Below are positions 51,961 through 62,713 of a DNA stretch of 64,000 bases, piece by piece. How positions within the stretch are numbered: the first letter of the stretch is position 1; every line of letters begins with the position of its first letter. The notes below the pieces were generated by a model, which worked only from the letters and a program-made list of their open reading frames with translations, was not told the DNA's origin and searched no databases. Source of the stretch: Phlyctochytrium arcticum (lineage: Eukaryota; Chytridiomycota; Chytridiomycetes; Chytridiales; Chytridiaceae); contig JAHLKI010000025.1 of the NCBI GenBank assembly GCA_025602905.1, positions 310,001 through 374,000 on the forward strand. The letters run 5' to 3'. The translations under genes were made by a program, and so were the position numbers.

Positions 51961-52720
51961 ATAAGTTACAAGTAATGGATTCTTGTGAACGGTGAAGCTG
52001 GGATCAAAACGGTTGAGAAAACCTCGAGGTAAGACTATGGGGATTTGATGCCAGATATAGCTCAAGGGCATGTATGTCAGGGGCACAAAATATGTGAAGT
52101 ATGAGATAATTATTATATGAGAGTCAATGGGTCTTTTAGTCTAGTGGTCTTGACGACGGAGGCCGGCCATCCGCATGCCCGCACCTCCGTGTTCGACCCG
52201 CGGGATGCAACAACTCCGAGCCTTTTATTTTTTGCACCTGCTGAATTTAACACAGAAATGGCAACAAATCCCCCATGATACACCTTTCCAAAATATGATT
52301 GGATGCATCGATATTTGCCATTAGAATTATAAAATTTCTGACGCTTGACGGTCTGTAGTGACTATTGGTTAGGTTGCAAAACTGAATGCAAACCTGATCT
52401 TGTGTTGAGAACTTGAGATCGACTTGAAAGTTCAGGCTGACGCGGCTGACACTCTGGCTGGCTGACAATGACAAGCTGACAGGGCTGATCGCAGTCACAA
52501 CTGTTGACACAACACCAGCCATGCTGTGGCATTATGTGGGAATTTTCCCCAAAACCTCGACTTGATCCAAATTTGCAATTGAAAAATCGTACAATATGCT
52601 AACTATAAATATAAAAACGAGGCAGGCTAAATCCTGGCTGGGGTGTTTTCTCAGCCGATCCAGCCATAATAAAGACATCACAGCCTGAGAAAAAATTGGC
52701 TGAAGAGAGAGTCAAAGATT
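51961..52720. other. Upstream region of hAT2
   Basis: No gene beyond the tRNA-like segment at about 52130-52210. CAG/GCTGAC-rich stretches near 52430-52490 and 52615-52690 look like degenerate subterminal repeats. Confidence 0.4.
52128..52212 (+). other. tRNA-like sequence, candidate SINE head
   Basis: TAGTCTAGTGG (A-box-like) and GTGTTCGACCC (B-box-like) are about 45 bases apart. A good T arm, CCGTG-TTCGACC-CGCGG, is present, but the flanks do not form an acceptor stem and the middle is long. Better read as a tRNA-derived SINE or pseudogene than as a functional tRNA. Confidence 0.4.
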
Positions 52721-52730
52721 TAAAATACTG

Positions 52731-52737
52731 TATAAAA
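52731..52737 (+). promoter_or_regulatory. TATA box of hAT2
   Basis: TATAAAA about 84 bases before the ATG at 52821, in an otherwise unremarkable leader. Confidence 0.4.
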
Positions 52738-55066
52738 GGAGAGGTCCTTGGGATCCCCCAGAACACTCTAGCGATCACAGCATCATAGTTCCCATCACCC
52801 ATTACCAAGCCTGCGCACATATGTCTTCACGAACCTATTCAGAGCTGGACGACAATTACGACAGTCAAGAAGGCCCATCCAATGCCGCACAACGTCGTCG
52901 CCTGGACCTTGATGAGCAGAGCGAGCGCAACTCCGAAATTGCACCCGAAGACAGCAGGAGCGAGATCTCCGCCGTCACTGTTACTAGCCAGAAAAGACAA
53001 CGGAGCTGGGTATGGAGCCACTTCAAATCCACCGAGGAAAAGTATATGGCAAGATGCTATATCCAAGTCAAGAAGTGGGATCCCACCACCAAAAAGTATC
53101 GGATGCAAGATTGCGGCTATACTGCCAACCACCATCCAAGACATGGACTGAGCAACTTGTCCCGGCACATAGAGGACAAACACAATATCGACAAAAATGG
53201 GCCCATCCAAACAGCCAATGGTCAGAGACAACTGAATTTCGGCTCGGGCGGTGCGGTCAAACTAAAGGTACTTTTTCTCAAAGCAAAACATTCATCCACC
53301 AACAAATACTTATATTTTATTTCTCATTAGGAAAACTTCAACCTTGAAGGGCTGCAAAACGCATTATCCTATTTGTTGCCGATTGCGATCTGGCGTTCTC
53401 TCTCCCTGACCGCCAATCTTTCCGCCAAATACTCGAATTCTGCAATGAAGAAACCAGAAATGTGGGACTGGGAAGAACCTCAATCAGCGACTCTCTCAAC
53501 AAGATTTATATCAAGTATCAGCGCCATGTCGCCACCATCCTCAACAGCGCCGATACCCAAGTCCTACACATTTCAACTGATTGTTGGGCATCCAAGTCGA
53601 ACAACAATTACATGGGCTTGGCCGCTCAATATGTTGACAAGAACTTCAAGATGCAGACAGTCTTTTTGGGACTCAAAACCATCAACATAATTGGTAGGTA
53701 TCTGCTCTCTCAAACAATCAGAAAAAATATTCAACTCATATTTACAAAAGGCAGGCACACAGGAGAAAACCTTGCTCCCATTTACTTTTCTGACATGCAG
53801 GAGTATGGCATCCTTGGCAAACATGGCACCATCACCACCGACAACGGCTCTAACAACCCAACCATGGTGCGCGACGTGGCAACTCAGCACCTCCCAGACT
53901 TTGACAACAGGCAGCACCATATCCGCTGCTTCGCACACGTTCTCAACCTGGCAGCAAAGGATGCCATCAAGCAGTTCGGGGGTGACTTCGATCCAGAAGA
54001 AGTTGCAGGTGATGAGGCACCACGCGAGAACCCAATGGACTTGGGAACGATCCTACAACCACGAGACATCGGGCAAGGACAAACCGGGGCCAAGACCATC
54101 AACAAGCGCATCCACAGTCTCGTCATCGCAGTCCGGGGTCCAACCAAAGAGTATCGGGACCAGTTCAGTAAATTCATCGAATGTTATCAGCCGGAAGCTC
54201 ACACCCACAATCTGGTGCTGGATGTTGGGACCCGATGGAACTCCACATTCTTGATGTTCGAAAGAGTGCTTTTCTTTAAGTAAGTTATGACTCTTCTCTA
54301 ATGATTGGTGGTGCAGGGGCTGATTCTTCTTGTTCCTACTCTAGAAAAACCCTCAAGAAATTGGCCACCAACGACGATACCAAAGAGCTCTTCTCCGAGT
54401 TGAGCTTACCGAACCTGAGTGGGCCCAACTGGAGCAGCTAGCCAAATTTCTCAAGCCTCTCCACGCGCTGACCGAGGAGGTTTGTGTTGCGAAAGGGGCC
54501 ACGTCCAATCTGGTAATCCACATTTTCCTACAACTTGTGAAGCATCTAAATGAGGTGAGTTTGAGTGTGTTTGAGAGTCCTGGGCTCCTACGGTTGGTGC
54601 TAACTCCATCAATGCTCCAGCTACAATTGAACATCGACTACCAAGACCTCCAGCCATCCACCATAGCCATGATCGACAAGCTCCGAAAATACTTGGCCAT
54701 ATCCATCAAGCAACGTCCGTTGATAGCAGCTACCATCCTCGACCCCCGCCGTAAGCTCTTCTTCTTCGAGAAACATGAGCAGCAATTGATGGACCATCAC
54801 CTGACGGTTGCAACAATGCGATATGATTTCGAGAACCTGGCTTCCAAGTTTGACAAGCACGAGCATACCACTCCCACCGCCCCCTCCAACCCAGATGCCA
54901 TGGGCTTTGCCCTGTTCGACGACCATGACTATCCCTCCTTAACCGGTCTACGAGAAGAGATCACGAGCTACTTGGCCGCCCCCAGGAGCAACACAAAGCA
55001 AGACCCCTTGACTTTCTGGGCCGCCAACCAGTCAACATATCCCTCCCTGGCAGCAATGGCACAATA

Positions 55067-56662
55067 CAGTGACTTCCAAAAACGTTCCAATGTTTGGATC
55101 TTTTTCAAAGACTATGAAATTTGACAACGAAAACTTACAAAATACAGGATGAAGGATAATACAAAAGTGATTTTATATATAAGCCGAAGTTGTTTATCTA
55201 ATACAGTAAAGGTCAACAGCCAACCTGGGCCTTGGAATTAGCATTCGAAAAAAAATAATCATTGGAACGTTTTTGATGCATACCACAAAAAATTAGGATT
55301 CAGTACTTTGTGTGCCCTCCTTTGGCCTTAAGAACTGCCTCCACGCGTCGGGGCATACTTTCAATCAAGTTTTGACAGACGCAGGCAGGAATGTGGTCCC
55401 ATTCTTCCTGAACACGTTCCCAGAGTTCGTGAATAGATGCAGGAGGTGAGGGGTAACGTGCCAGCTGTTTTTTCAGATGTGACCATAGGTGTTCAATAGG
55501 ATTCAGATCCGCACTTTGAGCCGGCCATTCCATCACCTTCAAACCGTGGTCCTCAAACCACTTTCTGGCCAAACGACTTGTATGTTTGGGATCATTGTCT
55601 TGTTAAAAAATAACGCTCCTTGGCCGTAACTTGTAATACCGAAGGCTAGCTTGAAAGTCGTCCTCCAGAATTTGACAGTAGAGTTCGGCATCCATTCGGC
55701 CGTCGATCTTTGCGGCATATCCCGGCCCCTGCCAGAACATACAGCCCCACATCATCAAAGACCCCCCACCAAATTTCAATGTTCCTTGCACAGACCTATC
55801 AGACAGGCCCTCCCCTGGCTTCTTCCACACCCACTTGCGTCCGTCTGACCCCAGACGATTGATCTTGGTTTCGTCAGTCCACACAACCCGTTTCCAGTCC
55901 TCCAAAGTCCAATCCTTATGTGCCAAAGCCCAATCCATACGAGCCTTGCGATGACGTGGTAAGAGTAAAGGCTTCTTTTGCTTGACAGCAGCCTTCAAAC
56001 CAACCCGTTTCAGTTCCCGACGCACTGTAGAGGGGGAAACAACTTTGTTGGTAACGTCTTGTAAAGCACGAGCAACAGCAGGTGCAGTTTCAGCTTCACC
56101 AGAGGTAACCATGGAAACTGCCCGAGACACATTTTGTTGTGAAAGAAGCTTGGGTCGACCGGGAGATGGCAATGGAGCATCCGGAAGTAGTGCTGACCTG
56201 ACTCTGGAGACCGTGCCTTGACCTACACCCAGTGCTGAAGCAATCTGTCGGGTGGAACGTCCAGCAGAGAGCTGGGAGAGGATGTTGTTTTTGGTGTCTG
56301 GTGAAAGTGGACGCATGACAAATAATGAAGGAGAAATTGGTGCTGGGCCAGTCTTTTATACCCAGGGGATCAGAAAAAAGCCACAGCTGTTGCCATAGTA
56401 CCTGTTACCATTGTAACAATCCACTTGGGGGGGGTACATCCATGCTGCGCAGCAAAAACGTTCCAATGCATGCCAGAGGTATAAAAAATAATTCTGAGGC
56501 CTACATGCTATATATCCCTCCACTCTCATAATGAAAGATGTACCCTGGATACTGTTGATCATTCTTTCATTAATAGAGACCCCCCAAATCCGTACTTCCA
56601 TAGGCAAAAAGTATGTGTTTCAAAAAATATTGAAAACATTGGAACGTTTTTGGAAGTCACTG
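55067..56662 (-). mobile_element. Tc1-like element, copy 2, complete
   Basis: 1596 bp flanked by TA (55065-55066 and 56663-56664), with terminal inverted repeats beginning CAGTGACTTCCAAAAACG and extending about 28 bp. The core motif AAAAACGTTCCAATG also occurs inverted about 190 bp inside each end (55259-55273 and 56453-56467), giving two likely transposase sites per end. It splits the hAT2 C-terminal exon. Near-identical to copy 1 at 21266. Confidence 0.95.
55300..56316 (-). pseudogene. Tc1/mariner DD34E transposase with one nonsense codon
   Basis: Full-length transposase except that the glutamine codon before QDNDPKH is TAA, where copy 1 has CAA (near 55600). The N-terminal part (55603-56316) has HTH RSTRQIASALGVGQGTVSRV and VVWTDETKI; the C-terminal part has the Glu in DLNPIEHLWSHLKK, giving a DD34E-type triad. 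Only this C-to-T change separates it from an intact frame. Copy 1 has the glutamine but lacks the Glu domain, so neither copy is autonomous. Confidence 0.92.
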
Positions 56663-57056
56663 TACTATCTGGGGATTCCCGCAACTAGCGTTGAAACAGA
56701 GCGGGCGTTTTCGAAGAGCCGGCGTATCTTGTGCTGGGACCGGCAATCTTTGGGTGTGGACACTGTCGACAAACTCCTCTCGGTGAAAGAATGGTATCGG
56801 GTTTTTGGCCAACATGTACTGTAGTCTGTAGTTCAGCATTAGCTTAGCATTGTTTAGTTTGCAGCCATATATCCCTACTTCTTGTTCTAGTTTTAACACA
56901 TCAAAGTTGTTCAGACAAATCAGTCCCGGAGCATCTCGGATCAATGCGGAAAGCCCCGGGTGAGGCTTGGCAACCCTAACGGGTAAAATATGGACAACCC
57001 ATGGGTCAGCGCCGGCTGTCCATTACCCGTCCATATCAACGGGTAATGGGTAATTT

Positions 57057-57665
57057 ATGGACAGGTCATATGGCGGAAAATGGCGAACTGCAACTCAATT
57101 TCTGGCACCAATGGCCAAAACAATACTTGGGTGTTTCTGGATTGGGGATTTCGTTGAAAGCAATGGACAAGTGGGACTTGTCGTACGATTTGCCAGGCGG
57201 GGGGGAGACGCATTATATGCCTATGTTCACCCAATTGTGGATCAGATCTTGGATGCGGATATCATACAACTTTGGGATGTTGAGTCACTCAACCAGTGTC
57301 CCCTACCAGCCATACATTTGGTCGTGAAAAATTGTCAACGGATGCACATCACTTCGGCATGGCCATTTCTACTGGACGCTACCCTTCTGCAGAGAGTGTC
57401 GGAGTTGAAAGCTCGAGCGGGTCATCTTCACGTTCTTGTCGCGCCCTTGATTTTGTTTTGTGATGATTTGTCTGGAGCCAGAAGCAAGCGGTATAACCCT
57501 CACATCAACTGGGCACTTCAGTTTGCAGGACTCCCCTTCAAAAGTCAGCAAGAAGATTACAATATCCATCTCATCACAGTTTCGGATCAAGTGGAGGGTG
57601 TTGAGATGGGGGCAGAGTTGGTGAAGCAGATAACCGAACAAGCCGAGAAAGGGGTTCAAGTTTAT
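57057..57665 (+). pseudogene. KDZ-type transposon protein, N-terminal fragment
   Basis: Encodes ILFCDDLSGARSKRYNPHIN and WALQFAGLPFKSQQEDYNIHLITVS (two adjacent stretches). This matches the CDDTSGN-x-SKKWN-x-H / AGLPR-x-x-NIHFL pattern common to fungal KDZ (CxC-associated) transposon proteins. Homology ends near 57665, exactly where the stop of the minus-strand gene 57665-60202 lies, so the junction is probably an insertion point or deletion. The strand differs from the KDZ C-terminal piece at 49.9 kb. Confidence 0.7.
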
Positions 57666-60202
57666 CACGCAACTGCAATGTCTTCTTCCGACGAAAACGG
57701 CCCTTCGTCACTTGCGTTCTCATCACGGAGGGTTGTGTGGATGAAGGGATTAGAGGCATGAGCTTTGACGTATTTCTTGACCCGACGTTTGATAACGCTA
57801 AATCCGTTGAAGCCTAGCACCAAGTGCCGATTTACTGGAGGCGGATTGATGGCCACCGAATCCTGATACTGCTTCACAGCAATATTGTACAAGAGCATGA
57901 TGAGCAACGGGCAGTGGTGTGGGCTGACTTTCGACCGCCATTCAATAGACTGCATTTGGATGAACACCTGTCCCAGCAGGTTCCGCTCGTCTTTGCCAAA
58001 CTTGGAGGTGGCGATATCCAACTGGTGCATCCCTAGGAATTGAAGAAACTCCGTCGAAGTAGGCCGCCTCACAGTAATAGGTTCTTTGGGGGAAGGTTTG
58101 GAGGGGGTGGCTGCCTTCAAATACAGTTGCAGGGAGCGGGTCTTGACGGGCCCGTTGCGCAATCCCTTGAGTGGCAAATCCTGCATCCCGGATGTTCCAA
58201 TGGCATCTTGGAGCTTGCCGGCTGCGTCGGTGCGGAAGAAGGAGGCCCAATTTGACATTAACGGGTCCTTGGGCTTCTCGGGTCCTACCAAGGTTAATCC
58301 CGTACCCTTCTTGATTCTCGAGATCATTTCCAAAGCAAAGTCGGTCAGTTGGGGAATATCAGGTACGTATTTGCGCGTGATTAGTGTGTGTTGGATGAGA
58401 GTAAGGAGATCCATATTTTGCGTGGGGGGAATGCGACCAAACTTGATACCGCAAGAGATGTTGACCTGGTCATAAGTTCGCGTAAGAAAGGGCCAGTATG
58501 AATCAAAGCAGTGACAGCAGTACCTCGATAACAAAAAATCACAATAATCTCATGGCTAGTTGGGGGCCCATCCTGCGGTTGGTGAGTTTCGTATGGATCA
58601 GCTTGATTTTTTGGTTGTTTTCGATGTATGTGTTGGAACCTTCATCAAACAAGTAGCCTTCCTCAATGAGCAGGGCGTTCTTTTGGACGGTACCATCCCA
58701 CTTGGCGCGAGCGCTCTCGCTCACAGAGTTGGACTGTACACTGTTGCAAACGTCCCGAAAATCTTTAGCTGCCGCTGCCGGAGTCCGCATATCCCCATCA
58801 TCGGTGTAGAGTGCTGCATGGAGTGCTTTGCCCACACGAGTCCTTTCTCCAATGTCACTGATTTTTTTTGTAATTCTAAAGGGTTGTATGATCTGGGTAA
58901 GTATAAGTAAAAGACACAAGTGAGTACTGTATACCGTACCTATTAATCAAATGCCAAGGATCCTGCTTGATGATAAAATGGGGCATCTTATCTCTCACGA
59001 GATTTTTGAGACTGTTGGCATTGTCAGTAATCAGGAAAAGCGGTCTATCAGCTGCTCAGAAGTTTGTAAGTATATGACCGATCGTCGTTGCCGCCAACTT
59101 AACTTACCGGTGGGGGCCCAACATTCTTCCTTAGCAATGGCGAGGACTTTCTCAAAACAAGGGCCGAGATTATCATGGCTCTCGGAGCTGATGAATTTGA
59201 TGTGGAGGATCTAGCCAATCTCATTTTGGATGATGTTGAGCCACTTCATTTCCGTTGGCGTTATCCAGTTGTCCGTGCCCTTCTCTTTCACACCAATCTT
59301 GGATGGGAACTTGCCGGTTGCGTCGATCGAGATGGATTTTTTGGCCCCGCACATTTGCATCACGGCCGCTGCAATGTCTTCGATCCCCGTCGTCAGTTCC
59401 ATCCACGCATCCAAAAGACCTTTGCCGTCAAAGACATCATGCTGTTTGAGATAGGATGCCAACTTGCGGGGAGTAGGGCACAGATCGGGATCGGTGTTGG
59501 AATACTGAGTTTCCATTCTGGCGCTGAACCAGTCGCAAAGGTAGGTCCATCTCTCGGTTCTGGCTTGCTTCAAGCTGCGCAAAAATGGCTCCAGACTGTT
59601 TGGTCCCAAAATGTTGTATTCGAGGTCAAGTTTTAGAGCCTTTGAAAATCCCCCCTTTCTGGTCAAATAGTACGGAAATGTATTTGCCAGTGTGATAGTG
59701 ATTTTTGAGAAGAAGTTTTGGCCGACTGTGTTGAATTGTTTTTTTGTTGTTTGGCAGATGTATTTTGCGCATATAATTCGAGTTCGGTGGGCATTTTCAT
59801 CTGCCAGGCGCGTCAAAATATCTTTTCCTGGAAGTGTCAAGGTCAATTAGTTTGTTTTCCTGGCTGTTAAAAACATCATTTGCAACGTACGTTTAGGTTG
59901 GCAAGTTGAACAGTGTACGCAAGGCACAATTCCGCCGTTGAAAAAATTCTCTGGGGTCCATCGAAAGAGGGGATAGTCAAAAAGAGAATCGGAATTGCGC
60001 AGTTTGTGATGATGCTCCGGCAAGATGAGAGATGTTCGATGATCCGATCCTTCTCTTCCTGTTTGTCTTCGTCCTCATGCCGGAAGGTGTTCAGGTCTAG
60101 GTCTGGCTGGTCATGACCGGCAAGAATTGGCAAAATACTGTTCAGTTTGTCAAGTTGCAGGTCGTCCTCGGAATATTCGTAGTCACTCATGTTTTCTTGC
60201 AA
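57665..60202 (-). pseudogene. Unassigned multi-exon DDE-transposase-like gene
   Basis: At least four exons on the minus strand: 60202 to about 59885, 59827-59108, 59051-58940, and 58875 down to 57665. Introns are gt..ag, the third about 64 bp. Exon 2 encodes LADENAHRTRIICAKYICQT and KKSISIDATGKFPSKIGVKE (a candidate first catalytic Asp). Exon 3 encodes PLFLITDNANSLKNLVRDKM followed by PHFIIKQDPWHLINR, an Asp with a downstream D-x2-H like the second-Asp region of MULE-like DDE enzymes. Exon 4 has RVGKALHAALYTDDGDMRTP and TNRRMGPQLAMRLL, then after a frameshift near 58.54 kb NISCGIKFGRIPP and a Pro/Lys-rich tail. An in-frame TAG lies near 59216. The Glu segment expected before NRRMGPQ is not visible. 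Decayed transposase of a family I cannot name; some similarity to DUF6729-type fungal proteins is possible. Confidence 0.55.
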
Positions 60203-60264
60203 ATCAGAGGGACGGTGCTTTCACAGGGGGAGACTACTGCTTGTCCTTTTTATATGCATGATTT

Positions 60265-60520
60265 TATTATTTTGTTTTTTCGTTTATCTTTTACATCTCC
60301 AAAATATCGCCAAAGATTTTTGGGTGTTGGGTTCCTGCAACATACACATCCACGGTATTCACAGCTGCTATTATTATTCTTTTATTTGTTTACCGGCGTA
60401 TTATTTTGTTTTCTCGTTTATCTTTTACATCTCAAAAATACCTTCGGGTCTTGGGTACCTACAACATACACATCCACGGTATTCACAGCTATTATTATTC
60501 TCGTATTTGTTTACCGGCGT
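60265..60520. repeat. Two-copy tandem repeat, about 121-135 bp
   Basis: Copies 60265-60399 and 60400-60520 share CGTTTATCTTTTACATCTC, CAACATACACATCCACGG and TTTGTTTACCGGCGTA with a few indels. Located just upstream of the DDE-like gene, so it may be a duplicated promoter or terminal segment of that element. Confidence 0.85.
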
Positions 60521-60599
60521 ATCCGAGGTACTGAATCCGTCGGGGATGGACTGACCCATGGGCACAGCCGTGTGTATTAATATCCTATGCTCCCGAAGT

Positions 60600-61500
60600 G
60601 TTGTCGGCACGGTGCACTAAATCTAAAAACGGTATAAGTCACTTTTGAAACATCAAAAATACAGAAGGAAAGAACGAGAAATAAAGAAAGATCGTCAAAG
60701 AAATTCGGATCTGCAGCAGGAATCAAAGAGGGAATAAGGGAAAATCAAAGGAAGTAGATAACGAAAAACAGTACGGGCGTGTACAGCTAATTGGCTCTGC
60801 AGAAGAAATCAAAGAGAGAGTAGGGAAAAATCAAAGGAAGTAAAGAAGGAAAAACAAAGGAAGAACCTTAAAAGAAGCCGACTCTGCAGAAAGAGATGAA
60901 AGAAAGGATGAAGATTAAGGAAAGAAAATTAATGTAAAAGGATATCTCAAAACAGTAAAAGAAAGCATAGCTAGCACAGAACATACTCGAGTAACAGAAT
61001 ATGAATGAAAAATAACAGAGATCCAGGAAAGGTACAAGGATTTCTCCATATCAACACACAAGTAAATGAACAAAGATCACAGGAGGAAACAAAAGGATGG
61101 ATACAAAACAACGAACAAACGAATCAGGAATCAAGACACTTTAAAAGGATTATCAGAATTTACTGGTCCCTATATCTAGCGAGAATCCAGGCAAGAACGG
61201 AAATGAATGAAGGATACAGCATATCTTTAAAAATATACTTATGATGGAACATAAACCGAGAGGGACAAAAGTAACCGATAAAACATTTCAAAACAGATGA
61301 AAGAAGGAAATACAAAGAACTCTGCACAAGGCACTGAAGTAGTAATAGACACATCATGCTAACAACACCAAATGAAGAGATCTGATCCTCATTTCCGCTT
61401 CATAAAAGTGGACATCAGCAACGAACATACAGTGCAGTAACCAAATGTACGCCTCTTGAACGAAACTCTCGAGAACATCATAGACATATCATAGACAAAA
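60600..61500. other. Purine-rich low-complexity region
   Basis: Strongly A/G-biased on the plus strand. It includes two related segments about 88 bp apart (from about 60707 and 60795) sharing TCTGCAG, GAAATCAAAGAG-type and AAATCAAAGGAAGTA blocks. No convincing gene. Confidence 0.5.
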
Positions 61501-61519
61501 CAGATCGTGGGGTAAACCC

Positions 61520-61775
61520 TCAGCACTGTTTACAGCCCGTGTGCGGGTGCGTACACTAATTAATTCAATTACCCTTCCAGCATCTGGCACTGGTGCGGAG
61601 CGGGTGGAATCCGGTGGATGTCCTGAAATCTTGGATGACGGCAAAATGGCTGGGTAATTTTTTATGTCTTTGCGGACTAATTGCGGGGGATTTGCGGAGC
61701 GTAAAAATCTCAAAACTTTTTTGCGGAGCGGAGCGACTTCGTCACTCCCCTCCATCACCCGCAGCCCTACTACCA
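61520..61775. other. Candidate small MITE or hAT-like end
   Basis: Contains TTTGCGGAGCG-type repeats (about 61665-61735). It is bounded by CAGCCCGTGTGCGGGTGCG at about 61531 and CACCCGCAGCCCTACTACC at about 61755, partly inverted GGGCTGCGGGTG-like ends. Coding potential absent. The interpretation is tentative. Confidence 0.3.
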
Positions 61776-61782
61776 TTGGTCT

Positions 61783-62355
61783 GTGAGGTCAGGCAGATCT
61801 GTCCATACTTCGTCTACTAGCCAATTGTATAGCTTCATTCTGATCCAATGGTCCCCGTTTCTGCTAGATCTGCCATCGACCTCATTGGCAGATTATAGAG
61901 CATGGCTGTTCTCGCTTTATTCCCGCCAATCCCTTCTTTTCCGGAGCCGTGCTTTTGGGCTCTATCTATTTTCTTTATTCGGGATAGCCAGGCTCTCTAC
62001 CTGTTTACTTTGTTTGGATGATGACTATCTCGCAGATTGTGGCAAATTCTTTTGCTTGCAAGGTCTGGCAAATTATCCTGTTCCGCTGGTTTTCAATGGT
62101 AGGCTAGGTTTGATCTATTGCTTCTTTCTGACGCTGCTTACTCTTCCTTTTTTCCTCTTTTATGCCGATATGCTCTGCCTCGCCATGTTCTTTCCACTGA
62201 TATTTTCATGCTCTTAACTTGATTGGTATGGATGTTCCGTTCTTGCTGCACACAGGATGACAATACTTTCATTAGTCTGTTAAGTCTGGCAGATCTGTCC
62301 ATACTTTGTTTGAATAGCTTTATTCGAATTCAGTGGTCCCCGTTTCTAAGTGATA
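61783..62355. repeat. Dispersed direct repeat pair, about 75-90 bp
   Basis: 61783-61880 and 62272-62355 share GGCAGATCTGTCCATACTT, ATAGCTT-ATTC and GTGGTCCCCGTTTCT-type blocks in the same order. The intervening sequence is T-rich, with a hydrophobic frame at 61783-62217 that I do not trust as a gene. Confidence 0.55.
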
Positions 62356-62713
62356 TCTCAGTTAATTAAATCATTTGATTTTGTTATGAAACCAAGCTAA
62401 TGCGTTACTGTCAAGTATGGTTTCATTAGGATACATTAGGATTAGATTAGATTGTCAGTATGAGTCACGTCGCACGTGGTAGATCCTTGGCAACATCTAT
62501 ATCCATCCAGCGTTTGAGCTACAGTAATTCCATCCGCAAGCCACACAAGCCACATCATTTGCGTCTGAAAAGCATACATTTGCTTCACAGCCACTAAGCT
62601 CCGCTCTGATGTCCGCCAGCATGTCCAACACTGTGTTCAGATGTCCGGCTGTGTATCAAGCTGGATATCTCTCGCTGCTTTATCATTCCAGTTGACAAGG
62701 AAAAACATCGAAC

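Larger units (their letters stand above)
52821..56824 (+). pseudogene. hAT2 transposase, multi-exon, split by Tc1
   Basis: Exons separated by gt..ag introns (about 53267-53331, 53695-53751, 54281-54345 and 54555-54620) encode a BED zinc finger (SWVWSHFKS ... DCGYTANHHPRHG ... LSRHIEDKH). The hAT core follows: LHISTDCWASKSNNNYMGLA, GTITTDNGSNNPTMV, RCFAHVLNLAAKDAI, VLDVGTRWNSTFLMFER. The C-terminal dimerisation domain reads DPLTFWAANQSTYPSLAAMA, then YLGIPATSVETERAFSKSRR after the Tc1 insertion. Removing 55067-56662 and one TA restores QYYLGIPATS exactly. A TATA box lies at 52731. The Tc1 copy is the only clear lesion. Confidence 0.88.
51591..57062 (+). mobile_element. hAT2 element, boundaries approximate
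   Basis: Contains the multi-exon hAT2 transposase. Near both ends the motif ACGGGTAATGG or its complement recurs (about 51594 and 51655 on the left; 57020-57050 on the right), as hAT subterminal transposase-binding repeats do. I could not fix terminal inverted repeats or a target duplication, so limits are approximate. It separates two KDZ fragments. Confidence 0.5.

Noticed and set aside
61783..62217. Hydrophobic 144-residue frame as a membrane protein gene
   Set aside because: T-rich sequence overlapping a dispersed repeat; hydrophobicity follows from base composition and no homology is recognised.
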